Shown here in pieces: positions 54,135-62,567 of a stretch of 64,000 nucleotides of DNA. Made by a program: the position numbers and the translations under genes. The notes under the pieces are model-generated. The model worked only from the letters and a program-made list of their open reading frames with translations, had not been told where the DNA came from and ran no database searches. The DNA is taken from contig JAGOBF010000009.1 in the NCBI GenBank assembly GCA_017983515.1, positions 1 to 64,000 of the forward strand, read 5' to 3'. Each line of letters begins with the position of its first letter. The first letter of the stretch is position 1. The DNA comes from Promineifilum sp. GTDB taxonomy: Bacteria; Chloroflexota; Anaerolineae; Promineifilales; Promineifilaceae.

Positions 54135-55340
54135 CTAGCCCCGGCTTTGGGCCAACTCACCGGAGGCGATCTCCGCGCCGGTGCTGTGAACTTTGCGCTT
54201 GCCGCCCAGCACGTCTCTGGCTCCCTGGGCCAGCAAGGCGATATTGGGTATCGGATCGGCCAGCCGGAAGTCGTTGGGCGTGCCGCGCAGGACAAAACCC
54301 AGCCACTGGAACGGCTTCTTGATGGCGATGGAATGGGCGATGTCCATACTCAACCACTGATAGGTGACCGGCGTCATGGGCATCTCCACCGGCTCGGCGC
54401 GGCCGTCGACAGCCATTTGCGTCAGCAGATAAGGAAAGTCCACGCCTGTGGCGATGGACAAGCCCAACGACCCCCAAAACTTGGGGTTGATCTCGATCAG
54501 TTTGTAGAGATCATCCTTGACATCCTTTTTGAACTCAACCATCGCCACGCCGTGCCACTTCAATTCGCGCAGCACTTTTGACCCGACGGCGATCAACTCC
54601 GGGTCATGGAAGCTCTTGGCCATGGCACTGGGGCCGCCGGTCGGCGGCACTTCGTGGATGCGCTCGTGCATAAAATAGGCCACCAACTCGCCATGATTCA
54701 TTAAGGCGTAGAAGCCGTGGCCTTTGCCCTTGATGAACTCTTGCAGAATGGGGTAGACGCCCTCGGCCAGTTGATCTTCCACCTCGGCGCAAATCTGCGG
54801 ATAGACGACGTCGCGCAATTCCTGGAAGCTGCCGGCATAGGCATAATGGCCCTGGCCGCGCCGGGCCTTCACGACAACCGGATAGGGAATGTCGCGATAA
54901 TTCTCCAGGTCGGCCGGCCCGTTGGGATAGTAGGTCGTGGGCGCGGGCACGCCGATGCGCTCGGCCAACAGCGTCGTGTCGGCCTTGTCCTCGGCCACGG
55001 CAAACAGAGGCCACGACGACACGGGGACGGCGGCATAGGCCGAGAGGCGCTCCAGGCCACAGGACAGGATGCGAAATCCGTCCAGCCCGGCGGCGATGAT
55101 GGCGTCGTAATGGTTGGCGCGCGCCAGCGACTCGATGAAGGCGATGCCGGATTCCATGTCGTTTCCGTCTAGCGGAAAGACGTGGGTCTCGGCCAGATAA
55201 CGGCTGTAGCTGGCCGGTGGCCGGCCTTCCTTGACGATGATCGACACGTGGATGCCCCGTTTGCCCAGCGACCGCACCACGTCGATAGCGTGGCGCACGC
55301 CGGCATCGACCACCAGCACGCGCGTTTGTTTATCGTTCAT
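54135..55340 (-). CDS. ATP-grasp domain protein of unknown substrate
   Basis: This 401-residue protein has an N-terminal Rossmann-like part (RVLVVDAGVRHAIDVVRSLGKRG) and an ATP-grasp core: PYPVVVKARRGQGHYAYAGSF, PILQEFIKGKGHGFYALMNHG, MVEFKKDVKDDLYKLIEINPKFWGS with the metal-binding E-x-N-P-K. These ligases join a carboxylate to an amine or similar via acyl phosphate. The C-terminal 90 residues are of unknown type. It starts within the glycosyltransferase stop (ATGA overlap). In polysaccharide loci such proteins may add amino-acid or other acyl groups; that is a guess here. Confidence 0.85.
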   Translation of the reverse strand: MNDKQTRVLVVDAGVRHAIDVVRSLGKRGIHVSIIVKEGRPPASYSRYLAETHVFPLDGNDMESGIAFIESLARANHYDAIIAAGLDGFRILSCGLERLSAYAAVPVSSWPLFAVAEDKADTTLLAERIGVPAPTTYYPNGPADLENYRDIPYPVVVKARRGQGHYAYAGSFQELRDVVYPQICAEVEDQLAEGVYPILQEFIKGKGHGFYALMNHGELVAYFMHERIHEVPPTGGPSAMAKSFHDPELIAVGSKVLRELKWHGVAMVEFKKDVKDDLYKLIEINPKFWGSLGLSIATGVDFPYLLTQMAVDGRAEPVEMPMTPVTYQWLSMDIAHSIAIKKPFQWLGFVLRGTPNDFRLADPIPNIALLAQGARDVLGGKRKVHSTGAEIASGELAQSRG

Positions 55341-56455
55341 GTTAGCGCCTCGTACAGCATTTCATACTGGTCGATCACTTCCGACCATTGGTAGCGCGAG
55401 CCGACCAGCGCTTCGGCTCGCGTGGCTAGCTCAAACATTTCGCGGGGATGATCGTTGGCCCAAATCATCTTCTCGCGCAAGTCGGCGACATTGCCGGATT
55501 CGAAGAACAGCGCTTCGTTGGGCAGCACGGCGCGGTTCTCCGGCAGGTCGCTGGCGACGAGCGGCGTCTTTAGCGCGGCGGCCTCCAGCAGCGTAGCGGC
55601 CATAGCCTCATAGGTCGTGGGGAATAGGAAGAGCGACGACATCTGGATCAGCGCGAAGAGCAGCCCCTTGTCGGCGATGAACCCGCCGAACCGCGTGCGG
55701 TCGTCGGCCAGCCCCAGCAGCTCCTGATGGTAGTCAGGGTCAAAATTGGGGTCGCCGAGTATCAGAAGGGGCATATCGTTGTCGATTGTCTGCATCGCCT
55801 GCAAGACAAGATGGCAGCCCTTGCGGCGAATATTGCGGCCGGCGGTGAAGATCATGTAGTTGCCGGGTTCCAGGCCGTGACGTGCCAGGAATTCGCGCGC
55901 CTCTTCAAACTCCAGCTCCGGCAGTTGAATGCCGATTGGCAGGTACATCACTTCGCGGCCGTAATGCTGCTCCAGAAACTGCTTGTCGGGCAGCGACACA
56001 CTGGTGCGAATGTTGGCGAGGTGCATGAAGGGGTATTCACAGGCCTTGAAGAAATATTTGCCCTTGCCCCACGGATTGTGCTCTTCGGGGATGAGACTGC
56101 CCAACCCGTGGGCGGTGGCGACTACCTTGTAGCGCAGGCGCAGCAGCGGCAGCACAAAGCTGGTCTCCATGCTGTGGACGTTGACAACGTCGTAATTGCC
56201 AAAGAAAAGGGCGTGGAGCGCGGCCATCAGGTACGTCACTGTGGCGTGGGTGAACTTGCCGGGCACGGACGGGACGCGAATGATGCGCACGCCAGGGACC
56301 GTTGTGTCGGCCGACACTTCACGACTGCTCACGTAGACGACGGGTTCAAACCGTTCGTGATCGAAGGAGGTGGCGATCTTTTGAACGACGACATCGACGC
56401 CGGCCTTGGCCGGCAGCGCCTTAATCCCTATGAATGCGATTTTCTTTTTCTTCAT
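55337..56455 (-). CDS. glycosyltransferase family 4
   Basis: This 372-residue GT-B enzyme begins KKKKIAFIGIKALPAKAGVDVVVQKIA. The C-terminal domain has YMIFTAGRNIRRKGCHLVLQAM, LFLFPTTYEAMAATLLEAAALKTPLVASDLPENRAVL with a retaining-GT E-x7-E-type stretch. It heads a four-gene overlapping set (GT, ATP-grasp, PHP, deacetylase), then GT4, with start/stop overlaps at nearly every junction. Donor and acceptor unknown. Confidence 0.86.
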   Translation of the reverse strand: MKKKKIAFIGIKALPAKAGVDVVVQKIATSFDHERFEPVVYVSSREVSADTTVPGVRIIRVPSVPGKFTHATVTYLMAALHALFFGNYDVVNVHSMETSFVLPLLRLRYKVVATAHGLGSLIPEEHNPWGKGKYFFKACEYPFMHLANIRTSVSLPDKQFLEQHYGREVMYLPIGIQLPELEFEEAREFLARHGLEPGNYMIFTAGRNIRRKGCHLVLQAMQTIDNDMPLLILGDPNFDPDYHQELLGLADDRTRFGGFIADKGLLFALIQMSSLFLFPTTYEAMAATLLEAAALKTPLVASDLPENRAVLPNEALFFESGNVADLREKMIWANDHPREMFELATRAEALVGSRYQWSEVIDQYEMLYEALT

Positions 56456-56516
56456 TGCAGCCTCTGACCGCCGGCGGCGGCCGGACGGCGGTGGGTTAAA
56501 ATCAGGACGACGGCCC

Positions 56517-57155
56517 TCAGGCGGCCGCCACCGTAACTTGGCGGTTCCGATACAGATGTGGATCGACCACCTGGGTCATGGCCGCCTCGTCCAGCGGCCG
56601 ATCGAGGAAGCGGATAATGCGCGCGATCTGGCCGCTGGGTTCGGTCATCACGTCGCTATAGTGGATATAAAGCGTTTCGACGTTCGGCCGGCGTTGCAGC
56701 CACTGTTCAACCAGTTCGATGTGGCGGGTAAACATGGCCGCTACCGCTCGGTCGTCCATCTGATCCGGGTCTTCGCCGCGATGGACGATCATCTTCCGCT
56801 GCGAGGCCAGGATTTCCTCCAGGTTGCGGCGCAGGAAGATGACCTTGTAGGTCTCGTCGGGTGGCAAATATTGCAGGAGAAACGAAATGACCTTGACCGC
56901 CTTGCCCCGCGCCTGGGGCAACCAGGCAACGTCACCTTTGTCCAGTTGCTTGACGCGCTCAAATTCGAAATAGCCCTTTGGATTGTCCTTGTCGGCCGTG
57001 CGCAGCTCGTCGGTGAGCGGCAAGACGCCGCCGGCGGCCAGCATCTTCATCATCATCGACGTTCCCGAACGCGGCAGGCCGGACACGATGGTTACCGGTT
57101 GGGCCGGAGCCGGGGCGCTTGGGTTGCCGCGCACTTTGTTGAATATGTTTTTCAT
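56517..57155 (-). CDS. small sulfotransferase-like protein
   Basis: This 212-residue protein has the phosphosulfate loop SGLPRSGTSMMMKML at residues 25-39 and a 3'-phosphate segment YKVIFLRRNLEEILASQRKM. It is shorter than typical carbohydrate sulfotransferases but resembles the compact bacterial class. It lies 9 nt after the alkaline-phosphatase-superfamily gene, so they are co-expressed. Acceptor unknown. Confidence 0.78.
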   Translation of the reverse strand: MKNIFNKVRGNPSAPAPAQPVTIVSGLPRSGTSMMMKMLAAGGVLPLTDELRTADKDNPKGYFEFERVKQLDKGDVAWLPQARGKAVKVISFLLQYLPPDETYKVIFLRRNLEEILASQRKMIVHRGEDPDQMDDRAVAAMFTRHIELVEQWLQRRPNVETLYIHYSDVMTEPSGQIARIIRFLDRPLDEAAMTQVVDPHLYRNRQVTVAAA

Positions 57156-57164
57156 GCGGTTCGT

Positions 57165-58526
57165 CTATTCTACGTAACCAAGTTTACGCAGGTGATCGGC
57201 CAAGCCGGCCATCTCCGTCTCGCTCAGTTCATCGGTCATGTTGACGGCGCCGGTCTGGGCCTGTTCGATGTGGGTTTCGATCAACCGGCGCAGGTCGGCT
57301 GCCTGCTGGGGCATCGTCTGCGCCAAATTTCTCTTTTCTTCGGGATCGGCCTGCAAATCATACAATTCCTGGGGGACTTTCGGGTCGGCCGCGTCATAGG
57401 CATATTTGTAGCCGTCATAGCGTACCCCGTAGAAAGAGGAAGGCTCGCGCGAGTTTTGACACGTCTCGATGAGCGCGGGCAGTTCATCCGGCGCTTGGCC
57501 CTGTATGAACGGCATGAGGCTGCGACCGTCGGCGGTATCCGGGATATGATCGCCCAGTCCGGCCAGGTCGAGGATGGTCGGCATGATATCGATTTGGCGG
57601 ACCTGGTCTTCGACACGGCGGCCGGCCGGCAAGGCCCCGCCCGACACCACCAGCGGTACGCGCACGAGCGAATCGTAGACGTGATAGCCGTGACCGGTGA
57701 CTGTCGCCAATGGGCTATCGACCACGCCGGCGCGATAGAGCAAGCGCGACGTCTTGAACCACGTTTCGCGGATGCCGGCGATTGTCTTCCGCCGCATCTG
57801 TAGCCACCGCGTCGGCTTTTGGCCTGAACTCTGCTTGGTCAGCGATTTCTTGAAGAACTCCACCTGGCTCTCAAGGCTGTTCTCGGGGATTTTTTCGCCG
57901 TGGTCGCCGGTCAGCAGCACGATGGTATTGTCCAGGTCAATCGCGTCGAGCAGCTCGCGCAGGCGGGTATCGTAGCTGGAGATAGCCCGGTCATATTGCG
58001 TGCGACCATACTCCGGCGTGTCGTAGCCGGGCAAGATTTGTCGCGGCCGGTGAACACCCCACAGGTGCAGGTAGGCAAACCAGGGGCTTTCGAAGCCGCC
58101 GTTGCGGAAGCGCTCGATCAGTTGTTGGCCCCACTCCCCCAGCATCGGCGACTTGACACCGTCGCGAAATTCATACTGCTCGAAGCCGCGGTTCAGGCGA
58201 TAGAACTGGCTCAGTGGGCCGGTGGCTTCGGCATAGGTATGGTAACCGTTATCGCGAAGGACTTCGGCCAACAGAGGAATGTTGTCGGACACGCGCGCGC
58301 CGACCATGGCTCGCACGCCGTGGTGCGCCGGATACATGCCGCTGAACATCGTCGTCATGCACGGGATAGTCATCGAGTTGGCGGTGATCAGGTGCGTGAA
58401 GAGCGTGCCTCGTTCGGCCAGCGCCTGCATGCCGGGCGTCTGCGCCGTCCGATCGGGGTCAAAGGCCCGGTCGGCGCGCAAGCAATCGATGACGATTAAT
58501 AAAATGTTAGGCCTTGTCGAAGGCAT
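57165..58526 (-). CDS. alkaline-phosphatase superfamily (sulfatase-fold) protein with Thr nucleophile position
   Basis: This 453-residue protein has the N-terminal metal site IDCLRAD (D14, D19) and a later GDHGEKIPE metal site, with the fold typical of sulfatases. Where sulfatases carry C/S-x-P-x-R before the LLTG helix, it reads T53-I-P-C-M-T-T-M-F-S-G: Thr replaces the formylglycine Cys and Met replaces the conserved Arg. Thr nucleophiles are known in the phosphoethanolamine/phosphoglycerol transferase branch, so a phosphotransferase or phosphodiesterase role is at least as likely as sulfatase. GGAGG lies 8 nt before ATG 58526. Confidence 0.8.
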   Translation of the reverse strand: MPSTRPNILLIVIDCLRADRAFDPDRTAQTPGMQALAERGTLFTHLITANSMTIPCMTTMFSGMYPAHHGVRAMVGARVSDNIPLLAEVLRDNGYHTYAEATGPLSQFYRLNRGFEQYEFRDGVKSPMLGEWGQQLIERFRNGGFESPWFAYLHLWGVHRPRQILPGYDTPEYGRTQYDRAISSYDTRLRELLDAIDLDNTIVLLTGDHGEKIPENSLESQVEFFKKSLTKQSSGQKPTRWLQMRRKTIAGIRETWFKTSRLLYRAGVVDSPLATVTGHGYHVYDSLVRVPLVVSGGALPAGRRVEDQVRQIDIMPTILDLAGLGDHIPDTADGRSLMPFIQGQAPDELPALIETCQNSREPSSFYGVRYDGYKYAYDAADPKVPQELYDLQADPEEKRNLAQTMPQQAADLRRLIETHIEQAQTGAVNMTDELSETEMAGLADHLRKLGYVE

Positions 58527-58617
58527 CAAACTTTCCTCCGCTGCATGATATAGGTGGTCTTAGGGCTGAAGCGGCGCTTGACGGTCGAACAGCGGCCACA
58601 AATCGGTTGTTATACAG

Positions 58618-58632
58618 CCATTATAGTAATGG
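58618..58632 (-). promoter_or_regulatory. candidate promoter -10 within a palindrome
   Basis: On the minus strand a perfect TATAAT at 58620-58625 sits in the palindrome CCATTA-CTA-TAATGG (58618-58632). A TTATTG lies 17 nt upstream as a poor -35. It would start transcription about 85 nt before the Thr-sulfatase-fold gene. The palindrome could be an operator overlapping the promoter. The remainder of 58527-58716 shows no gene. Confidence 0.45.
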
Positions 58633-58716
58633 CTTCGGCTTACAATAAACCTGAAGAGAAAATTGGGGTGCGGATAGAGAAGGCGCACGAAGCGCCGGTG
58701 CGGGGTTTGGGAAGCG

Positions 58717-60108
58717 CTAGCGGCCGTGATCGGTCAGGCGACGGCGGGCGGCCTGGCGTCGTTGGGGCGTGTAGATCAAATGAAACGTGTAACCCAGAGA
58801 GACCCAGTAGAGAATCATCATGGCCCCGGCCAGCCACGCTTTGTGATACCACATCCACACCGGCCAGAACATCGTGAAGATAAACAATCCGTAGGCCAGC
58901 GTTGCCTGGTAGGGGTCAGTGGTGGCGCGGGCAAAGCGAAACAGTTTGATCATCGTCCACAGACAAAAGGCGAGAAATAGCCCCACCCCGACGATCCCGT
59001 CCTCCTGAATCCACGTGCTGAGGGAAGTCGTGCCGACGCCGTATATATCCTCTTCGAGCACACTGCCGCGAACACCGAGGAACGTACTTTGCGAGCGCGT
59101 GCCGAGGCCGAAGCCAAACAGCGTGGTCGTCCAGTCGCGCTGTATCTGCTGCCAGGCGTAGGTGATAGCCAGGCCACGGCCGATGTTATAGGTGGAGTCA
59201 TCCGCGCCGACCCCATCATTAAACAGGTAACCTTCTATCACGTCGGGTTGCAGATATTCCTGTAACGGTCTCAGACCCCGCGAATTGACCAGATAGGAAT
59301 TATAGAGCGGCACAAAGACGGCCGCCGCCCCGGCCAACAGGACGACATAGAGCATCAACTGCCGCAACTGGCCGCCTCGAATCAGATGAGCGACCAGAGT
59401 GAAAGCGACCAGAGCAGCGAGGGCAAACAGATAAAACTTCGTGCCGCTCAGGGTACTGCCCAGCAATCCCAACGCCAGCACAAATAACAGGGTTTTCGAG
59501 TTATGAGTCGCCAGCCAGTTTCCCAAAGCCAGGGTGACAGTGAAGAAAACCAGCATGGAAAATTGCATCACACCTTTCTGACCGAAGGTGCCACCCATGC
59601 TGTCGCCCATCGGAAAACCGAGAGCCAACATGACCAGCTGCACCCCGACCTGGAAGATGAGCAGGCCGACGGTAAACTTGAAAAACCAGCGGGCGAAATC
59701 AGTGGGCCAACCCTGCACCAGATAAGCGAATATGGCTAACAGGGGATATTTGAACAGGCCCCACCATCCCCACGCCGTCGCCGCGAACGCCTGGCCCTCA
59801 AAGGCCGAGACCAAGCCCCAGATGAGCGTGGCGGCGGCAATCAGCAACAAGCCGCCCGGAAGCCTGTCTTCCAGCATCATGTAGGCGAAGGCGACGAGCA
59901 CGACGAGCGCCAGGCCCACTTCGAGGAGGCCCAGAATAACGCGCGGCAGCCCAAGCGGCCAGACAAGGAACGGTACGAAGATGTGCAACAGCATCACCAA
60001 AGCCAGCAGGCGGAACCAGCCCTGGCGCGTCCAGTTCTCCCGGTCGCGGGTCTTGGTCGGGGTCGCTGGGGCGTCGGCCCCCTGGTAGAGGTAATCCTGT
60101 CGTGCCAT
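58717..60108 (-). CDS. O-antigen ligase/polymerase-like membrane protein
   Basis: This 463-residue membrane protein has about 11 hydrophobic segments and a large loop of about 100 residues (YLVNSRGLRPLQEYL to GVRGSVLEEDIYGVGTTSLSTWIQEDGIVG) near residues 285-385, the layout of the Wzy/WaaL/RfaL family. The conserved loop ending with an H/E-rich face and FGFGLGTRSQSTF fit. It would polymerise or ligate the repeat units exported by the flippase. ATG 60108 is chosen; no Shine-Dalgarno is visible. A 10-bp hairpin (60119-60148) lies just upstream. Substrate unknown. Confidence 0.78.
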   Translation of the reverse strand: MARQDYLYQGADAPATPTKTRDRENWTRQGWFRLLALVMLLHIFVPFLVWPLGLPRVILGLLEVGLALVVLVAFAYMMLEDRLPGGLLLIAAATLIWGLVSAFEGQAFAATAWGWWGLFKYPLLAIFAYLVQGWPTDFARWFFKFTVGLLIFQVGVQLVMLALGFPMGDSMGGTFGQKGVMQFSMLVFFTVTLALGNWLATHNSKTLLFVLALGLLGSTLSGTKFYLFALAALVAFTLVAHLIRGGQLRQLMLYVVLLAGAAAVFVPLYNSYLVNSRGLRPLQEYLQPDVIEGYLFNDGVGADDSTYNIGRGLAITYAWQQIQRDWTTTLFGFGLGTRSQSTFLGVRGSVLEEDIYGVGTTSLSTWIQEDGIVGVGLFLAFCLWTMIKLFRFARATTDPYQATLAYGLFIFTMFWPVWMWYHKAWLAGAMMILYWVSLGYTFHLIYTPQRRQAARRRLTDHGR

Positions 60109-60118
60109 AGTCAGATGA

Positions 60119-60148
60119 GGGGTGGTCAAGGATGCCCGTGACCACCCC
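60119..60148 (-). other. intercistronic hairpin next to the O-antigen-ligase-like start
   Basis: GGGGTGGTCA (60119-60128) pairs perfectly with TGACCACCCC (60139-60148) around a 10-nt loop. It lies between the DegT stop (60172) and the next start (60108), ending 10 nt before that ATG, and there is no SD in between. It could be a terminator for the aminotransferase message or a translational control hairpin. Confidence 0.6.
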
Positions 60149-60171
60149 ATTGAGCGATGCTAGCAGATTTG

Positions 60172-61317
60172 TCAGTCGGCCGCCACGGCCTCGGCCAACT
60201 TCTCAGCCATGCCGCGCGCGATCATGTGCTCGCGGATGGCACCGGCCACGTAAGCCACCTTGTCGTCGTCCAGTTCCGGGAATATTGGCAGCGATACGAT
60301 CAATTCAGCATACGCTTCAGTGACCGGAAAATCGCCGAGCTTGTAGCCCAGCTCGGCGTAAGCCGGTTGCAGATGGATGGGAATTGGGTAATGCAAGCCA
60401 GTGGCGATGCCCTTGCTCTTGAGATGGTCCATCAACGCCTCACGGTCGGCGACGCGTACAACGTAAAGGTGAAAAATGTGCTCGCCATCAGGGGACGTCG
60501 TCGGGGTAAGGAGCGGCAGATCGGCCAGCAAGTCGGCATAGGTGGCGGCGGCACGGCGGCGGCCGGCGTTCCAGCCGTCGAGATACGGCAGCTTGACGCC
60601 CAACACGGCGGCCTGCATGGTGTCGAGCCGGTGATTGAAGCCCTTGATCTCGTGGAAGTACTTGACCTTTTGACCGATGTTGCGCAGCAGGCGAATCTTT
60701 TCGGCCACGTCCGGATCGTTGGTCGTCACCGCGCCGCCGTCGCCATAAGCGCCCAAATTCTTGCCGGGATAGAAGCTGAAAGCGGCGGCATCGCCCAGGC
60801 TGCCCGCCCGGCGGCCCTTATAGCGCGCGCCGCTGGCCTGAGCCGCGTCCTCGAAGACATACAGGTTGTGCCGGCGCGCGATAGCGAGGATGGCGTCCAT
60901 GTCGGCCATCTGGCCATACAGATGCACAGGCATGATAGCTTTGGTGCGCGGGGTGATGGCCGCTTCGATTTTGGTGACGTCGATGTTGTACGTCTCCGGG
61001 TCGCAATCGACCAATACGGGAGTCGCGCCGGCATTGGAAATTGCCAGCACGGTGGCGATGAACGTATTGGCCGCCGTGATGACCTCATCGCCCGGGCCGA
61101 TGTCATAGGCCCGAACGATCATTTCCAGGGCCGAGTAGCCGGAATCGACGCCGACGCAGTATTTGACGCCGCAATAGTCGGCAAAGGTGCGTTCGAATTC
61201 GGCCACAGCGCCACCCAGAATAAAATCGCCACGCTGCATCACGGCCAACACGGCCGGATCAACTTCGCCCTGAATCTGGCGATACTGGGCTCTCAGATCA
61301 ACGAATGGGATTTCCAT
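60172..61317 (-). CDS. DegT/DnrJ/EryC1 family sugar aminotransferase
   Basis: This 381-residue PLP enzyme transfers an amino group to a nucleotide-linked keto-sugar. The PLP lysine is K186 in [16 protein letters not shown], with the D157 of FEDAAQ and the D/S of [23 protein letters not shown] at the N-terminus is typical of the FdtB/WbpE-like members. A partial hexapeptide acyltransferase encoded about 2.5 kb upstream (63803) could acetylate the resulting amine. Which keto-sugar is used (dTDP- or UDP-linked) is unresolved. Confidence 0.9.
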   Translation of the reverse strand: MEIPFVDLRAQYRQIQGEVDPAVLAVMQRGDFILGGAVAEFERTFADYCGVKYCVGVDSGYSALEMIVRAYDIGPGDEVITAANTFIATVLAISNAGATPVLVDCDPETYNIDVTKIEAAITPRTKAIMPVHLYGQMADMDAILAIARRHNLYVFEDAAQASGARYKGRRAGSLGDAAAFSFYPGKNLGAYGDGGAVTTNDPDVAEKIRLLRNIGQKVKYFHEIKGFNHRLDTMQAAVLGVKLPYLDGWNAGRRRAAATYADLLADLPLLTPTTSPDGEHIFHLYVVRVADREALMDHLKSKGIATGLHYPIPIHLQPAYAELGYKLGDFPVTEAYAELIVSLPIFPELDDDKVAYVAGAIREHMIARGMAEKLAEAVAAD

Positions 61318-61415
61318 GTGAATACCTTACCTTATTATTTGAAGTTTCTTACCGCCGGCCGTCGCCATCGGCGCGGCCCTGGTTTACTCGGTCTATCCGA
61401 GGGATGAGCTGTCGA

Positions 61416-62531
61416 TCAACGTTTGGCCAGGTGGCCGGCGCGACGCCAGGAGTTGCGCGCCATGCCGCGCACGTAATCCAGACCGCGGGCTCGCCATAGC
61501 TCATAGTAATGGGCCAGCAGATCGGCTCCGCTGCGAGCCACCCAATAGGGAGTCTTGGCCCGGCTGCCAAACGAATTATCGCGCAAAGCATACCCCAGAT
61601 CAGCCATTTCGCGGCCGTTAAGCATCTGACACAGGCTGACGACATCGGGCGATAGTTTACTTTGCCACTTGCCGACGGCGCTGCGATCGATTCCCGTGGC
61701 CCGGTCGATGCCCGACTGGACAGTGGTGTTGCTCCAACCCACATCGAGCATAACGGGATCAAACGTGAGGCTCAAGAACTCGCACAGCCGTCGAACGACC
61801 CTTTCCGGGTCGGAGGCGAGATCCTCATAGCGCAACCGAAACAGGGCATCCGGGTAGCGGGCGGCCGCTGTGGCCCCGGCTCGCACGGCTGCCCGCCAAC
61901 CGAGACTGTCGCGCAGCGGATCATAGCCCTTCGTCGTTTGCATCCGCGCCCCAACAGCGTGGCCATACCGCTCCGACCAATCGCTGTGTTTGCGCACTTT
62001 CTTGGAGGCCAGGACGTCGCGCGGATCGCGGACCAACTCGATGATACGAACATCCGGCAAGGCCTTGACGATCTCGTCCACGTAGAAGATGTGGCTGGGC
62101 GTCTTTTCGATCCAGTGCGACTTGCCGGCCGCGGCAGCAATGCTCTCGAAGACTAGCGAAAAGATAGTCTGGTAGTCGCGGTTGGCCTTGGCCTCGATAA
62201 TAATGCGGCGAATTTGTTCTTCATCTGGCTGGAACTGCTTCGCTTCCAGGTCGGCCTCGGCTGCGGTCAGGGGCGGCCAGTCGAAGGCGGTTTTCTTGAT
62301 GAGAAAGCGCACGTATTCTTCGAGGATGGCGTCATCTTGCAGCCGGGGAAACCGGTGTGGCAACGTGTGGGCCAACTGGTCGAAGAACATCGTCTCGGCC
62401 CGAATGCTGAAGACGTCCGGATGACGGCCGATGACCTTGCGCAACAAGGTTGTGCCCGAATGCATGTAACCGACGATGAAGATCGGTCGCGATGCGTGCC
62501 GGGGGTCGGTGGGCTGTTTCACCGGGTTCAT
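61416..62531 (-). CDS. sulfotransferase family protein (paralogue of 46341-47453)
   Basis: This 371-residue protein has the phosphosulfate loop GYMHSGTTLLRKVI at residues 21-34, HWIEKTPSHIFY, IIELVRDPRDVLASKKVRK (3'-PB) and LRYEDLASDPERVVRRLCEFLSLTFDPVMLDVGWSNT. The motif order and spacing match the 370-residue protein at 46341-47453, so this is a second paralogue about 14 kb away in the same cluster. It lies 36 nt after a glycosyltransferase gene. Confidence 0.82.
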   Translation of the reverse strand: MNPVKQPTDPRHASRPIFIVGYMHSGTTLLRKVIGRHPDVFSIRAETMFFDQLAHTLPHRFPRLQDDAILEEYVRFLIKKTAFDWPPLTAAEADLEAKQFQPDEEQIRRIIIEAKANRDYQTIFSLVFESIAAAAGKSHWIEKTPSHIFYVDEIVKALPDVRIIELVRDPRDVLASKKVRKHSDWSERYGHAVGARMQTTKGYDPLRDSLGWRAAVRAGATAAARYPDALFRLRYEDLASDPERVVRRLCEFLSLTFDPVMLDVGWSNTTVQSGIDRATGIDRSAVGKWQSKLSPDVVSLCQMLNGREMADLGYALRDNSFGSRAKTPYWVARSGADLLAHYYELWRARGLDYVRGMARNSWRRAGHLAKR

Positions 62532-62567
62532 GCTTGAGGTCGCTCCTCGGACGAGTGCTGATTCGGC

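Noticed and set aside
56406..57803. Open frame of 465 codons on the plus strand
   Set aside because: Antisense to the small sulfotransferase and sulfatase-fold genes; no domain recognisable.
57165..58526. Arylsulfatase call for the sulfatase-fold gene
   Set aside because: The formylglycine Cys/Ser and following Arg are replaced by Thr and Met.
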